DNA of 64,000 nt from Edaphochlamys debaryana (taxonomy: Eukaryota > Chlorophyta > Chlorophyceae > Chlamydomonadales). The DNA lies in assembly GCA_016858145.1 (NCBI GenBank), contig JAEHOE010000174.1, forward strand, positions 62,001 through 126,000, written 5' to 3'. Under the pieces are notes generated by a model. The model saw nothing but the letters and a program-made list of their open reading frames with translations. It ran no database searches and was not told where the DNA came from. Numbering within the stretch: the first letter of the stretch is position 1; each line of letters begins with the position of its first letter. Shown piece by piece: positions 12,401 through 22,100 of this stretch. The position numbers and the translations under genes were made by a program.

Positions 12401-15400
12401 GTTCGACCTGGAGGTGGGGGGGGTGGGGGGGGAGGGGAAGCGTGTGTGTATGGGCACGCGTGGGGGCCTTCGACGGCCTGGAGGCGCTGCTGGGGGGGGA
12501 CGGGTTCGACCTGGAGGTGGGGGGGCAGGGGGGTGGGGGGAGGGGAAGCGTGTGTGTATGGGCACGCGTGGGGGCAGGGCGCAGGGCAGGGCAGGCGTCT
12601 CGGCGATCGGACCAGGAAACATCTTTGCTTGGGCTCATCGCTTGACACCACCACCGCCGCCCCCACCACCCCACAACACCTGACCCATTGCCCCTTCCGC
12701 CCCCACCCCTTCCCACCCCCCAGGGGAGCACCTGGAAGCGCGCGGGCTGGGGCCAGCTGGACGAGCTGAGGCGCAAGCTGGAGGTGGGAAACGGGGGAAG
12801 GCGGGGAGAAAGGGAAGGGGGGTAAAACGTGTGTGTATGGGCGTGTCAGGGGGGATGGGGCCAGCTGGACGAGCTGAGGCGCAAGCTGGAGGTGGGGGGG
12901 AGGTGGTGGAAATGGGGGTTGGGGTAAAGACGGGAAGGGGAAGGGGGTCGAAGCCCGTAGCCCGGGTGGTCGGGCATGGGGAGCGGGGTGCCCGGCGACC
13001 CGCCACCCACACCCCCGCATGGCCCGATCGGCTCATCGCCATCCCCCCCTTCCCCCAACCTCTTCCCTCGCCCCCCTTCCCCCAACCCCTTCCCCCAACC
13101 TCAATTCACACACTCTTGCCCCAACGCCCGATCCACCCCCCCCCCCAGGAGCTCAAGGAGCTGAGGGACTTGGTCCGAAGCCTGGGCCGCGGGGGGGGCT
13201 GGGGGCCGCTGCGGAGGGCGCCCGTGCAGGTGGGCGGCGGGGGGGGGGCGGGAGGGTTTCTGCGGGGGAACCGACGGAGCTAGGTCAGGCCCTGATCGCG
13301 TACACAGCCTGGCAGCAGGGCTTACGATTTCATCCCACACGCATGACATGTCCCCGCTCAGGGCTTACCCACCTTACCCCTGCCCCTTCCTCCCTCCTCC
13401 CGTCCCCTTGTCCCCCCCCTCCCCCCAGTACCTGGACCTCAACGCCCGCCCCGGCCTGCTCCGCACGGTGCTGGAGGCGCAGGAGACGCGCGGGCTCACG
13501 CGCTCGGACGACATCTCCCGCCTGCTGCCCGCGGAGTCGGCGCTGCTGGCGAGGGGGCGCGAGGTGGGGGCGGGGAGGGGAAAGAGGAAGGGGTGCGGGA
13601 GGGCGTGTGTGGAGGGCTGGCCGTCTAAGCTGGGGAAAGGTACGCGCGGCGGCGCGGCGGAACGGCCAGGCGCGAAGCGCGGAATGTGGAACCCGAGCAG
13701 TTTACACGCCCAGTGCCTGAGCGCTACATCGACTGGGTTGGGCGCACAGGGCGCTCAGACAGACGGCGGCAGCGCGCTGCCTCCCATCAGCTCGGGGACA
13801 CACGCCTTCCCCCCCTCTTCCCCCCTCCTCCCCCCCCCTCTCCCCCCCAGGTCCGCCAGGCCAAGCTGCTCTTCTACGCCCGCCTGGCCGAGAAGGCGCT
13901 GCAGACGTACGAGCGGGACGGCTGGGGGGAGTACCCCACGCAGGTGTGTTGGGGAGGGAAGGAGGGGGGTAGGGGTTAAGGGGATGGAGCCAGGGGGGGA
14001 GTGGAGGACGTGGAGGCCCAGCCCCGCTTCTGCTCTGATCTCGCCACGCCCCACGCGCCCCTCTCCGGCCTACACCCTCCCCCCTTCCTCCTCATCCGCC
14101 CACTGCACCACTCCCGTTCCCCCTCTTCCCAATCCGCCCACCGGATCTCCCCCTTTCCACCCCCGCCCCCCCGACCCCGACCCACATCAACCCCATGCCC
14201 TCGTTTTGTCCCTCTCACCCCCTTGCCCCTGCCCTCTCCCGCCCCCCCGACCCAGATCAACCCCTCTCACCCCCTTGCCCCTGCCCTCTCCCCCCCCCCC
14301 CCCGACCCAGATCAACCCCTCTCACCCCCTGCCCCTGCCCTCTCCCCCCCCCCCCCCGACCCAGATCAACCCCTCTCACCCCCTTGCCCCTGCCCTCTCC
14401 CCCCCCACGACCCAGATCAACCCCTCTCACCCCCCTTGCCCCTGCCCTCTCCCCTCCCCCCCCGACCCAGATCAACCCCTCTCACCCCCTTGCCCCTGCC
14501 CTCTCCCCTCCCCCCCGACCCAGATCAACCCCTCTCACCCCCTTGCCCCTGCCCTCTCCCCCCCCCCCCCCCCCACGACCCAGATCAACCCCTCTCACCC
14601 CCTTGCCCCTGCCCTCTCCCCTCCCCCCCGACCCAGATCAACCCCTCTCACCCCCTTGCCCCTGCCCTCTCCCCCCCCCCCCCACGACCCAGATCAACCC
14701 CTCTCACCCCCTTGCCCCTGCCCTCTCCCCCCCCCGACCCAGATCAACCCCTCTCACCCCCTTGCCCCTGCCCTCTCCTCCCCCCCCACGACCCAGATCA
14801 ACCCCTCTCACCCCCTTGCCCCTGCCCTCTCACCCCCCCCCCGACCCAGATCAACCCCTCTCACCCCCTTGCCCCTGCCCTCTCCTCCCCCCCCCACGAC
14901 CCAGATCAACCCCTCTCACCCCCTTGCCCCTGCCCTCTCCCCTCCCCCCCGACCCAGATCAACCCCTCTCACCCCCTTGCCCCTGCCCTCTCCCCCCCCC
15001 CGACCCAGATCAACCCCTCTCACCCCCTTGCCCCTGCCCTCTCCTCCCCCCCCACGACCCAGATCAACCCCTCTCACCCCCTTGCCCCTGCCCTCTCACC
15101 CCCCCCCCCGACCCAGATCAACCCCTCTCACCCCCTTGCCCCTGCCCTCTCCTCCCCCCCCCACGACCCAGATCAACCCCTCTCACCCCCTTGCCCCTGC
15201 CCTCTCCCCCCCCCCCACGACCCAGATCAACCCCTCTCACCCCCTTGCCCCTGCCCTCTCCTCCCCCCCCCACGACCCAGATCAACCCCGAGCGCCGCGA
15301 GATCCGCCCCACCGCCGACCGCGGACCCATCCTGCTGTGCGTGGACACCTCGGGCTCCATGCGGGGGGCGCGTGAGACCGTGGCCAAGGTGGGGGGGCGG

Positions 15401-17558
15401 GGGGCAGGCGGCTTGGGGAGGAGGAGGAGAGGGGCAGCGGGCAGCAGTGGCGATTTTCTTGTGTCGGTTGAGGGCCAGGGAGGGGGGCAGGAGGAGGGGG
15501 CAGTGGGGCTGGTGTTGTGTTCGTGTTTCGGATGGCTGGAAGGACGGGGCGGAGAGGGGGGCGGGGGCATCCTACGGGGTTCGTGGAGTGAGCACACCAG
15601 GACACCAGGGATCGTCAGGGGCAGCCGCAGCATGACCGCCAACTCCTGCCGACTGCCCCTCCCCGCTCGTCCCCCCCCCCCCAGGCCCTGGCGCTCGAGT
15701 GCATGCGGGCGGCCCGGCAGCAGGAGCGGGGCTGCTTCGTGTTCGCATTCGCCGGGCCGCAGGTGCGGGGGAGGAGGGGGGGGACGGGCGGGGACGGGGA
15801 AGGGCCGGGGTCTGGGGTGCACGGAACGCACGGCCACACACCCCAACTTAACCCCATTACGCACTTCCCCTCCTCCCCTCTGCCCCCCCCCCCCGCAGGA
15901 CGTGAGCGAGCTGGAGCTCAACATGGACCAAAAGTCGGTGGACAACCTGCTGACGTTCCTGGAGAAGGTGGGGGGGGTGGGGGGAAAGGAGTGGGGGTGC
16001 TAGGGTTTGACACGGGGCACGTGGGAGTGCAGCACGGGGCAAGGAGGCGGTGGACAACCTGCTGACGTTCCTGGAGAAGGTGGGGGGGGGGAAGAGGAGG
16101 AGGGGTAGAGGGAGAGGGGGTAATGAGGGGAAACGGGATGGGCGTGGGGAGCGTTTCGGGGCGGAACAGAGACTGCCCCTCCTTGTCTGCTGTCTGACCG
16201 CTCCTGCAATTCACGTCCCCCCCCCTCCTCCCACCACCACCTCCCCCCCAGATGTTCAACGGCGGCTCCGACTTCAACGAGCCCGTCAAGCGCTGCCTGG
16301 ACCGCCTCACGGACGCCAAGTGGGCCAACAGCGACATCCTGCTGGTGTCGGGTGGGGTGGGGGGGCGGGGGGGAAAGGGCGCGAGAAAGCGTGTGTGTTT
16401 CGTGCCGTGTGGCTCGCCCGAGTCTGAGCTTGCGCCGTACACGCCACACATGTGGGCCCCTCCAATATAATACTGACCAGCCCTGACCACTTGTCCGCCT
16501 CCTCACCCTGACCAACCCCACCCCACCCCCATGACCCCCACCCCAGACGGCGAGCTGCGCCAGCCCTCCCCCGAGATCATGCGCAAGCTGGCGGGGGCCA
16601 AGGAGGGCCTGGGGCTGCGGGTGCACGGACTGGTGGTGAGGGGGGGGGGAAGGTTGGGGAGGCGGGGTGAGGAGGGCGTTGACGGACGGGGACAGGGTCG
16701 GGGTGGAAGGACTTTCCGCAAGCCTGGGAGACAGCGGTTGGGGCGCGCGGCACAGCGAGTAGGCCTCTCACCCTACAGTACCCGGTCGATCGCTCGAGAT
16801 TCCTAACCAACTCCACCCAACCCAACCACCAACCACCAACCACCAGGTGGGCTCCCCCGAGAAGAAGCGCGCCGACCCCGCCGTGCTGCGCGCGCTGTGC
16901 ACCAACTACCTGCCCAACGGCAAGGTGGAGCAGCTGGTCAGCACCTTCGAGAGCTGGGCGTCCGTGCAGGTGCGGCACCGTTGGCGGTTGGTAGTTGGTA
17001 CCAACTGGTAGCAGTTGTGGCCATCAGTGTGTTCGGTTGCTGTCGCGGCTGCGGTTGCTGGTGTTCCCGCACCGGACCGTGGCCGCATACAGACCTCACA
17101 TCCTCACATGGCATCTGACATCGCCCGTGTATGTGCCGTACGCGTTGTACGGCACTCGTGCAGGCCGAGACTGCCTTCCAGCTGGACTGGGATGACGTGG
17201 CGGGCAACACGCGGCGGCGCCTGGCCAACCTGGCGCACGAGAAGGAGCGCATGGAGGAGGTGGGCGGGTTTCAGGGGGGGAGGAGGGGGGAAGCTGGGAC
17301 CACGTAAGGAAGAGGGAAAAAACACACGGGGTGGGGGTAAGCTTGGGCGGTTCCTCCGCTGCCCTGCGCCTCCCTCCCTGCCCCCATCCCCGTTGCCCAC
17401 ACCACCTCGTCGCCCCAAACCCCCCTCCTCTTTCTCTTCCTCCCTCCCTCCCTCCCCCTCCCCCCCCAAAGGCCCGGCGCAAGAAGCGCGAGGCCAAGGC
17501 CGACATCTCCCGCACCGGGGTGCTGCCCACAGTGGGGTCGGGGCCCAAGAAGTTCTGA
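9495..17558 (+). CDS. VWA-domain (ViaA/CoxE-like) protein, probable plastid targeting
   Basis: Nineteen exons, 728 residues, all phases agree: 9495-9998, 10244-10368, 10670-10763, 11307-11372, 11581-11619, 11874-12029, 12226-12309, 12724-12783, 13149-13229, 13429-13563, 13851-13943, 15281-15388, 15685-15762, 15899-15967, 16252-16351, 16547-16635, 16847-16969, 17164-17259, 17472-17558. The N-terminus (MRCLSAPTTSGRCSG, rich in R/S/A) looks like a plastid transit peptide. The C-terminal third is a von Willebrand A domain with a MIDAS: ILLCVDTSGSM (DxSxS at 501-505), NGGSDF (570-571) and SDGE (D598). Overall plan matches bacterial ViaA (YieM), the partner of the MoxR-type AAA+ ATPase RavA. No AAA+ partner is in the window. 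The middle is helical and charged; the tail ends KKREAKAD...GPKKF. Several introns carry junction duplications listed separately. Confidence 0.88.
10416..10452 (+). repeat. Copy of VWA exon-2 donor junction
   Basis: Repeats gggcgctgtccaagctcaac plus ttcgggaggtgggg, matching the real exon-2 end at about 10341-10374, 75 bases further into the intron. Confidence 0.85.
10847..11130 (+). repeat. Three copies of VWA exon-3 donor junction
   Basis: The real junction (about 10725-10770, cacaagctgctggcgggcat then cgcggtgggtgg) recurs at about 10848-10890, 10945-11003 and 11090-11128. The middle copy reaches further upstream, to ctccgtgctggaggtggtgg. Spacers share the short palindrome-like string gtgtgttttgacacgc. 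Confidence 0.9.
12360..12520 (+). repeat. Two copies of VWA exon-7 donor junction, ~100-bp period
   Basis: The end of exon 7 (from gccttygacggcctggaggc to gacctggaggtggggg) is repeated at about 12362-12418 and 12463-12520. The units are joined by gcgtgtgtgtatgggcacgc. Bases coding for FDGLEALLGGDGFDLE are intact in each copy. Confidence 0.92.
12858..12899 (+). repeat. Copy of VWA exon-8 donor junction
   Basis: Duplicates gggccagctggacgagctga through caagctggaggtgggg from the real exon end at about 12750-12787. The spacer again holds gtgtgtgtatgggcg. Confidence 0.9.
14240..15280 (+). repeat. Tandem array of about twenty acceptor junctions before VWA exon 12
   Basis: A unit of about 50-60 bases, gacccagatcaacccctctc followed by acccccttgcccctgccctc and a variable C-run, is repeated about nineteen times. 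The genuine exon 12 (acceptor gacccag, exon starting ATCAACCCC) ends the series. Each unit carries CAG plus the first nine exon bases, so each is a decoy 3' splice site. Two weaker units precede it near 14160-14200. C-run length varies; the core is almost invariant, which points to recent expansion or homogenisation. Confidence 0.95.
16047..16089 (+). repeat. Copy of VWA exon-14 donor junction
   Basis: Repeats gtggacaacctgctgacgtt then cctggagaaggtggggg, the real exon end at about 15940-15975. Confidence 0.9.
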
Positions 17559-17559
17559 A

Positions 17560-17770
17560 GTGGAGGCAGAGGGAGGCGGCGCGCGGCTTTAGAAGCCGTG
17601 GGGTTAAGAGGGGGCCCCAAGACGCTCTGGGCCGGGGGCGGCCAGGTCCCCCTGACCACCGTGGGTGGAGGCGGAGGGAGGCCGCGCGCGGCCTCAGAAA
17701 CCGTGGGATTGGGAGGGGGGCCCTAGAAGCTCTGTGCCGGAGGCGGAGGCGGCGCGGGCCAGGGGAGCTT
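17560..17770 (+). repeat. Two-copy tandem repeat in the VWA 3' UTR
   Basis: A unit of about 105 bases starting gtggaggcagagggaggc is repeated with about 80-85% identity from about 17664, directly after the stop codon at 17558. Confidence 0.75.
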
Positions 17771-18288
17771 GGGGAAGTACGCCTGCTTGGCGGGGCCTGC
17801 GAGGGTGGAGAGCTCTGGGCGGTGCGCCTGGAGCACCCACCCCTGCGGCTCGGCAGGATGGCGTGCTGTGGGTGGGGGTCATGAGGTGAGGTGAGGTCCC
17901 CGCCTGTGGAGGTGGAGGGCAGAAAGGGGTGCGAGCCGGGGGCGGCCGTCGGGTGAGGTGGCACCGCGCATTGGGGTCCCCCACCCGTGGGGCTGGTCGG
18001 GACGAGGGAGCGGTCGTGGAGGGGGGCTCGGAGAGGGGCGCAGCCGCAGGGCAGGGCTGGTGGGCTCCGATCTTGGTGAGCGCAGGAGGCGCTCGGACCG
18101 ATCGAGGGCGGGGGTGGGGTGGGGCAGAGTAATGTTCGTGTGTTGCAGCATAGCGGTAAGGTTTGTGCGCGGTACGGCATTGTACGGACACACGGGGATC
18201 CGCGGATCCCATACGGTAGATGGATCGAGTCGATGGATGATGATGGTTCTTTCGAAGCTTCTTTCCGGTAGGACTGAGGGTTGCGAGA

Positions 18289-18293
18289 TGTAA
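18289..18293 (+). terminator. Candidate poly(A) signal (TGTAA) of the VWA gene
   Basis: First plus-strand TGTAA after the stop, about 730 bases downstream. Later ones near 18653, 18740 and 19070 are alternatives. Positional evidence only. Confidence 0.35.
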
Positions 18294-19134
18294 GTGTCTT
18301 CGGGGCATCAACGCAGCGCGTGCCTTGATAGCTTTGGTGGCTGGTGGTGGGGTTTCTTGACACACGCCGGCAACACATCGCCGCCCGAGATTGGGCTTTG
18401 TCGGCACGGCCACCAAGCAACAAGCTGCGGGAGTCGTGCTACCTTGCCCGGGGAAAGGAGACACGGGAGACGAGTGACGCCTTGCCCGGGGGGGGCGGCT
18501 GCTCCGTCGGCTGTGGCGGCCCAGCACAATAAGGTTGGGATTCGTGTCGGGGTGTCCTCGTAGCGCGTGGGCTTAGTCATGTGCTGCATGATGTCGTGTT
18601 GGGTCGAGGGTCGGAATGTCGGCGAAAGGGCTTCGGCGCTATTGCTCAGCTCTGTAAGCTCATGATGACAATGTGCTCTCTGCCCAGCCGTACCAATGGC
18701 CCCACCGCCCCTCAACGCAGCAGTCACCTACAGCAACCTACTGTAAGCCTGAAGCTGGCATTGCCCACCTCAGCTCAACACGCACTGCATGTCCGCACCA
18801 ACAGCGGCAGGCCCCTCTGCTGCTTTCGAGCCTCCCAGTATGCTTGCTGTCTTCTATACCTAGCTGCCGCAGCCTTCGCCCAGCTCACGACTCAAGCAGG
18901 CCAGAGCCTCGTTCTGTCCCCCCCCTCCATCTCTCTGTCTCGTGAGCTCCGCCCTCCAGGACTAAGGACCCTGCAAAGACTTCCATCCCCCCGTCCCTCA
19001 CACACGCGGCGCATCAGCTCCTGAGGCCTGTGCCCGACCCCGCATGAACTCCCTACCTATCTAGCTGCTCTGTAACCCGCCAGCCCCTTAGCCCAAAGCG
19101 GTTCGTGCAATTCTGCCACGGCGTGAGAGCCGCC
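18294..19134. other. Convergent 3' region without a recognised gene
   Basis: Lies between the 3' ends of the VWA gene (+) and the acyltransferase gene (-). Frames here lack recognisable domains or consistent splice structure. Confidence 0.5.
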
Positions 19135-22100
19135 TCAAGACACTTTGGCCTTCACCCCCGCCCCCGCCCCCGCCCCGACTGGCGCCTCCCTTCCGGTCCC
19201 CCGGGCCCAGGGGCCGGGGCTGCTCAGGGCCGGGCCGGGGGGCCGCGGGCTGCCGAGCACAGAGGCAGCGGGGCGGGGCGTGCCGGGGCCGTTGGTGCCG
19301 ATGCCGGTGCCGTTGGTACCCGGGGTGTGGGGGTGGGGGTGGGGGTGGGAGTGGGCGCCTCCGGGGCTGAGCATGTGGGGGGCCGAGGGGCTGGAGGAAG
19401 GCATGAGCTGGGTGTGGTACCTGGGGTGGAAGGGGGGGGGGATCGGGAGGGAGCGTACAGCTTCAGAAGACGCCTGCATCCCCCACACGCTCCACTCCCT
19501 ATCCCCTCCCGCCTCCCCTTCCATCTGCCGTCTCGCTCAACCCGTCTCAGCCCGCTCCCGCCGTCATTATACCGCCATCCTCAGCCCCCCTCGTCCCCAC
19601 CCCCCGCCCCTCCCCCACTCCCACCTCCGCGCAAAGACCTCGAAGTAGTAGGCCCCCCCGTGCCACACGGAGGCGGAGGCCACCGCCGCCAGGAGCACAC
19701 TGTGGGCCCAGAAGCTGGGGGGAGAGGGGAGGGATGGAGGGGGGAAGGATGGAGGCCCTCGCCGCTCGCTGCCTTTTCACTGCCCAATCGCTCCCGGCCT
19801 CCTCCTTGATTGGGTCCCCGCAGCCACACGCACGTGTATCCCCCGCTTCCTTGCCGCCGCCTCCCCGTCCCCTTCTTCCCCCGCTTCACCCTGAAACCCC
19901 CTTGCCCCCCCTTCATCTCCTCTACCCCTCCCTCCTTCTCCTCCCATTGCCCCCTCTCGCCCTCTCTTGCCTGTGCCAGCACCCCAGCGCCACCACGAAG
20001 GTTGCGGCGCAGAAGCAGAGGTGCAGCAGCAGGTAGACGGGGGGCTGCAGGGGGGGCGGGATGCGCCGGGCGATGGCGTGGAAGGTGCCCTGGAGGGGGG
20101 GGGGGAGGGGGGGGAGGGGGGTCAAGGGGGAGGAGGAGGGCCAAGGCACAAGAGCCAAGAGTCGAGGGGCATTCATCCCTGGCCCCTCGCCCGCCCCTCT
20201 TCGAATCCCCTGTTCCCCCCCTCTCCCCCACCACCGCCCCACCCCCCACCCCCCACCTTCTTCTGTGTGGTTATGTAGTTGAATAGCGTCTTGTAGCCCC
20301 GCTGCTGGATCTTGGCGCTGCAGTGAGGGAGTTTGGGGCAGAAGACATCAGCGTAGCGCGGGAGGGAGGGAGGTTGGGGCAAAGCGGTTGGGGGCTACGG
20401 CAATGTGCTGCGACGGGTTCAATGGACCCGACCAGCCAAACCGGACTCGCACTGGCAAAACACACCGGATCAGGCCGGACCAGACCGGACCGGATGTCGT
20501 ACCGTGAGAATACGAAGATCTTGAGGTAATAGGCCACCGCCCATGCGACGTAGAAGGCCATGGGCAGCAGCACGTTGGAGACCACCCCCGCCCGCATCCA
20601 GGCGGACCTGACAGGGGGGGGAGGGGGGAGGGGGAGGGGAGGACAGGGCGGTATGGGTGCAGTTGGTGCTGCAATCTAGGTACGGCATGCAGGGGTTGCG
20701 GCCAAGTGAACGCGTGCTGCCTCCCCCCTTGGCACAGGGAGCGCCCCGGCCGCACCACCCACCGCTCGTCGGGGGGGGCATCGGGGGGCGGACCGAAGCG
20801 GCGGGGGTCGACGTGCCAGCTGCGGGGCAGCGGTGGGGAGGAGGGTTGAGGGCACCACGATGCCCGAGCCGCATTGCAGCGGCGAAGCAACTGGGCGTGG
20901 TCGGCCGAGGGGCGAGTCAGGAAACGTGTCCAACATAAGGAGGCCCATCGCGGCCGCTCGTTCGCCTCCCCCTTCGGTCTTCGCCCCCGAGGCCCCACCG
21001 CTGCGTGTAGGACACGAGGGCCGGGACCAGGTGGAGGAAGAGGCTGGTGACCTGGGGGGTGGGGGGGGACATGGATTGTGTGAGGCAAGGCCTCGGCTTA
21101 CGGCAGAGGGCATAGCGCGCGGCGGACCATACAGCGCTTCCCCCCCCCCCCGCCCCCCCACCTTGTCCAGGTCGTGGAAGACCAGGGAGTTGCGGAAGGT
21201 GAGCACCGACCAGGACAGGGGGCCCGTGGTGTAGGCGAACGTGACCTGGGGGGGGGGAAGGGGGGGCGGAGGGGAGAGGGAAGGCAGGTCCGGATGGGCG
21301 TGTTGGCAAGGGAGGGCCTGGGTACGGAACTCCGGGTGGGGGCAGCCGCAGGCCCCTCAGCAGGCCCCAGGCCTGCCATTGCCCCCTCGCCCCTCGCCCC
21401 TTGACCCCTTCCCCCCTCCTCTTCCGTACCTTGGCCAGGGGGGCCCAGCGGGGCAGCAGCGTCAGCTGAAGGGCCAGGAGCAGGTTGGCGTACTGTGGGG
21501 GAGGGGAGGGGGGAGAAGAGAGGGGGGAACGGGGGGGGGGGGGGGCGAGTCAGGGGGAATGAGAAACAGGGACGAGGTTACTCTTAAAGCAAGGCCAACA
21601 GAGTGCGGGTCAGGGGAGAGCTCTACGGTGGCCTTGCGGCCCCGTTCCTCGCTCCCCTATACCAGCCCGGCTGTGCGGCCCTCCGACGGCCCCGCCTCCA
21701 CTCCAGCAGCCCGGCGGTACGGCTGTACGGCTTACGTAACAGAAGTCGAAGAGGTAGTAGTGCCACTTGCGGTGCCAGTACAGCGCCCACCGCGCGCCCA
21801 GCAGTACGCCACCCAGGCCGCCGTACAGCAGGTGGAAGGAGGCGGGCGAGCGACCCAGCCAGAAGGCGCAGGTCCTGACAGGGGGGGAGGGGCGGAAGGG
21901 GAGGAGGGGGCAGAACTGAGGGGTAGACAAAAGGCGAGAACATTTGCAACAATTGCAAGGGAGGGATGCGAGGGGGCTTCACGGGGATACCCGCTCTGTC
22001 TCTCTCGCGCGGGAGAGATGACCAGGGTAAGAATGCGCCTGCCCATCTGTCGCTACAAGACGAAGGTACGAATAAGGCTTTCATCCGTTACGACCGCGCT

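Noticed and set aside
14240..15280. CRISPR-like repeat array
   Set aside because: Spacing is only variable C-runs, there are no unique spacers, and the genome is eukaryotic. The unit contains a splice acceptor plus exon start.
13348..15635. Very long Pro-rich open frames in all three plus-strand frames
   Set aside because: They run through the acceptor-junction tandem array, whose C-rich units contain no stops; the spliced VWA model explains the region.
18187..18202. Perfect palindrome ggatccgcggatcc
   Set aside because: Short enough to occur by chance in GC-rich DNA and not tied to a gene feature.
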